From contig CAVVPD010000003.1 in the NCBI GenBank assembly GCA_963750045.1, forward strand, positions 505,634 through 569,633: 64,000 bases of DNA, read 5' to 3'. The DNA is from DASUAS01 sp963750045. Lineage in GTDB: Bacteria > Actinomycetota > Acidimicrobiia > IMCC26256 > DASPTH01. Numbering within the stretch: the first letter of the stretch is position 1; each line of letters starts with the position of its first letter. Below the pieces are notes generated by a model. It was given only the letters and a program-made list of their open reading frames with translations, had not been told where the DNA came from and made no database searches. Position numbers and translations under genes: made by a program. Positions 63,511 to 64,000 of this stretch are shown here, piece by piece.

Positions 63511-63546
63511 GCTCCGCACGATACCCTCTGGGGTATCGTGCGGAGC
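63511..63546. promoter_or_regulatory. CsoR-type operator palindrome on the multicopper oxidase start
   Basis: A perfect 16-bp inverted repeat (GCTCCGCACGATACCC ... GGGTATCGTGCGGAGC) with a 4-base centre. Its core, ATACCC-N4-GGGTAT, matches the TACCC-Nx-GGGTA pattern I recall for CsoR/RcnR-family copper repressors. On the minus strand TATCGT lies 7 nt before ATG 63510, so the operator would cover the -10 box and start of a leaderless transcript. Cu(I) should relieve repression. No csoR gene is in the window. Confidence 0.75.
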
Positions 63547-63582
63547 GGTCGGGTCGACCTCCCCGATCCCACCGGCGAACCC

Positions 63583-63612
63583 CTGTCCGCCGCACTCCGG
63601 AGCCGGTAGAAT
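63583..63612 (+). promoter_or_regulatory. Probable ssrA promoter
   Basis: TAGAAT (63607-63612) is a good -10, with a weak -35 (CTGTCC, 63583-63588) 18 bp upstream. A transcript starting near 63619 would carry a leader of about 39 nt before the mature tmRNA 5' end, to be removed by RNase P. TTGACA at 63651-63656 touches the mature end and cannot serve as its -35. Confidence 0.45.
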
Positions 63613-63657
63613 GGGTCGGCCGCGCCCACCGACACGCACCGGTGCGGCACTTGACAT

Positions 63658-64000
63658 GGGGGTGCGTGGCTTCGATTTCGGACGATCGAGGTGGGGGAAG
63701 CGAGCCGACGTCGCCGGATCGTCGTGAAAGAGCCGGTACCAACAAGAAATGCCAACACTGACGAGGGCAACCTCGCACTCGCGGCCTAGTACCAACTAGA
63801 CGCGCGTCCCTCCCGGCCCAGCCGCTCGGCCGGAACCGGGGCGCCATCAAGAGCGGCTCACCGCCGGGATTCGCCTCAGGGCCCGGTGGGACACTCCACT
63901 GAGGCTGGGGTCGCCGTTCACCGCCGGTGAGTGACGGAGACCCGAGATCTTGTCCCGGATGCGCTCGGAGAAGCCCCACCGACATCCCGGAAGACGCGGG
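63658..64000 (+). ncRNA. ssrA: tmRNA (transfer-messenger RNA), 3' end cut by the window edge
   Basis: The 5' end GGGGGTGCGTGGCTTCGATTT carries the tmRNA D-loop-like consensus (GGNTTCGA). The resume codon GCC is at 63751 and the tag reads A-N-T-D-E-G-N-L-A-L-A-A with stop TAG at 63787-63789. The LALAA end is the classic ClpXP degron type. Downstream lie GC-rich pseudoknot-forming segments, and the last bases, AAGACGCGGG, are the 5' half of the T arm. About 20-30 more bases (GTTCGA loop, acceptor strand pairing with GGGGGTG, CCA) should follow outside. smpB is on the same strand upstream. Confidence 0.92.

Noticed and set aside
63651..63656. TTGACA as the -35 box of ssrA
   Set aside because: It touches the mature tmRNA 5' end, so it lies too far downstream to drive it; TAGAAT at 63607 is better placed.

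Overview
The window looks like a chromosomal segment of a very GC-rich actinobacterium. Supporting signs are frequent GTG starts, many 4-nt ATGA/GTGA gene overlaps, three LLM-type (F420-dependent-like) oxidoreductases, a large number of acyl-CoA enzymes, and a cysteine-biosynthesis block (mec, cysO, cysM) followed by murI, a metallo-hydrolase, rph and rdgB in the order I recall from Mycobacterium. The class Acidimicrobiia is my best guess from this mixture, but that is inference. Coding density is very high: no stretch above 300 bases lacks a gene, and the longest gaps (about 100-175 bases) carry promoters or repeats.

Layout. (1) 1-10195: a CoxL/xanthine-dehydrogenase-like molybdoenzyme subunit, a crotonase, a convergent acyl-CoA dehydrogenase (ACAD), then a + strand run of acyl-CoA ligase, PPOX-fold protein, HAD-like protein, crotonase and double CaiB/BaiF CoA-transferase. 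(2) 10212-18967: crotonase, two alpha/beta hydrolases, a two-subunit ACAD pair with its CoA ligase, a DUF2231 membrane protein, an NTF2-like protein and an SDR. (3) 19055-25978: a ParB/StrR-like regulator diverging from a TetR regulator, then a ferredoxin, a HAD-PlsC fusion, a PlsB-like acyltransferase and an acyl-CoA ligase, which reads as a phospholipid/acyl-lipid island. (4) 25981-52376: dense acyl-CoA catabolism with dehydratases, ligases, thioesterases, a fused double ACAD, MBL-crotonase-ACAD-LLM in a tightly overlapped operon, SDRs, a cyclase-family hydrolase, two amidohydrolases and a GntR/FCD regulator. The substrate cannot be read from sequence; the enzyme mix suits branched, alicyclic or steroid/terpenoid-like acyl chains. 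(5) 52430-60690, minus strand: housekeeping block mec, [RadC-like, decayed DUF222-HNH], cysO, cysM, tsaC, murI, MBL hydrolase, rph, rdgB and two small unknown proteins. (6) 60700-64000: methyltransferase diverging from smpB, a Tat-exported multicopper oxidase with a CsoR-type operator palindrome on its start codon, and ssrA (tmRNA) running off the right edge with the readable tag ANTDEGNLALAA.

In more than a dozen genes the reading frame breaks once, while conserved protein continues in another frame on both sides. Most breaks are +1, and many sit in or beside GCGCGGC. I read most of them as assembly or sequencing indels and give full-length gene spans with the break noted. The exception is the DUF222-HNH gene, broken several times, which I call a pseudogene. 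I did not find a convincing entirely new multi-gene system. The most interesting items are the tmRNA, the CsoR-type operator, two independent 17-bp x4 tandem arrays, the recurrent leaderless-promoter layout, the RadC-like protein with a lost metal motif beside mec, and the fused versus split ACAD architectures.
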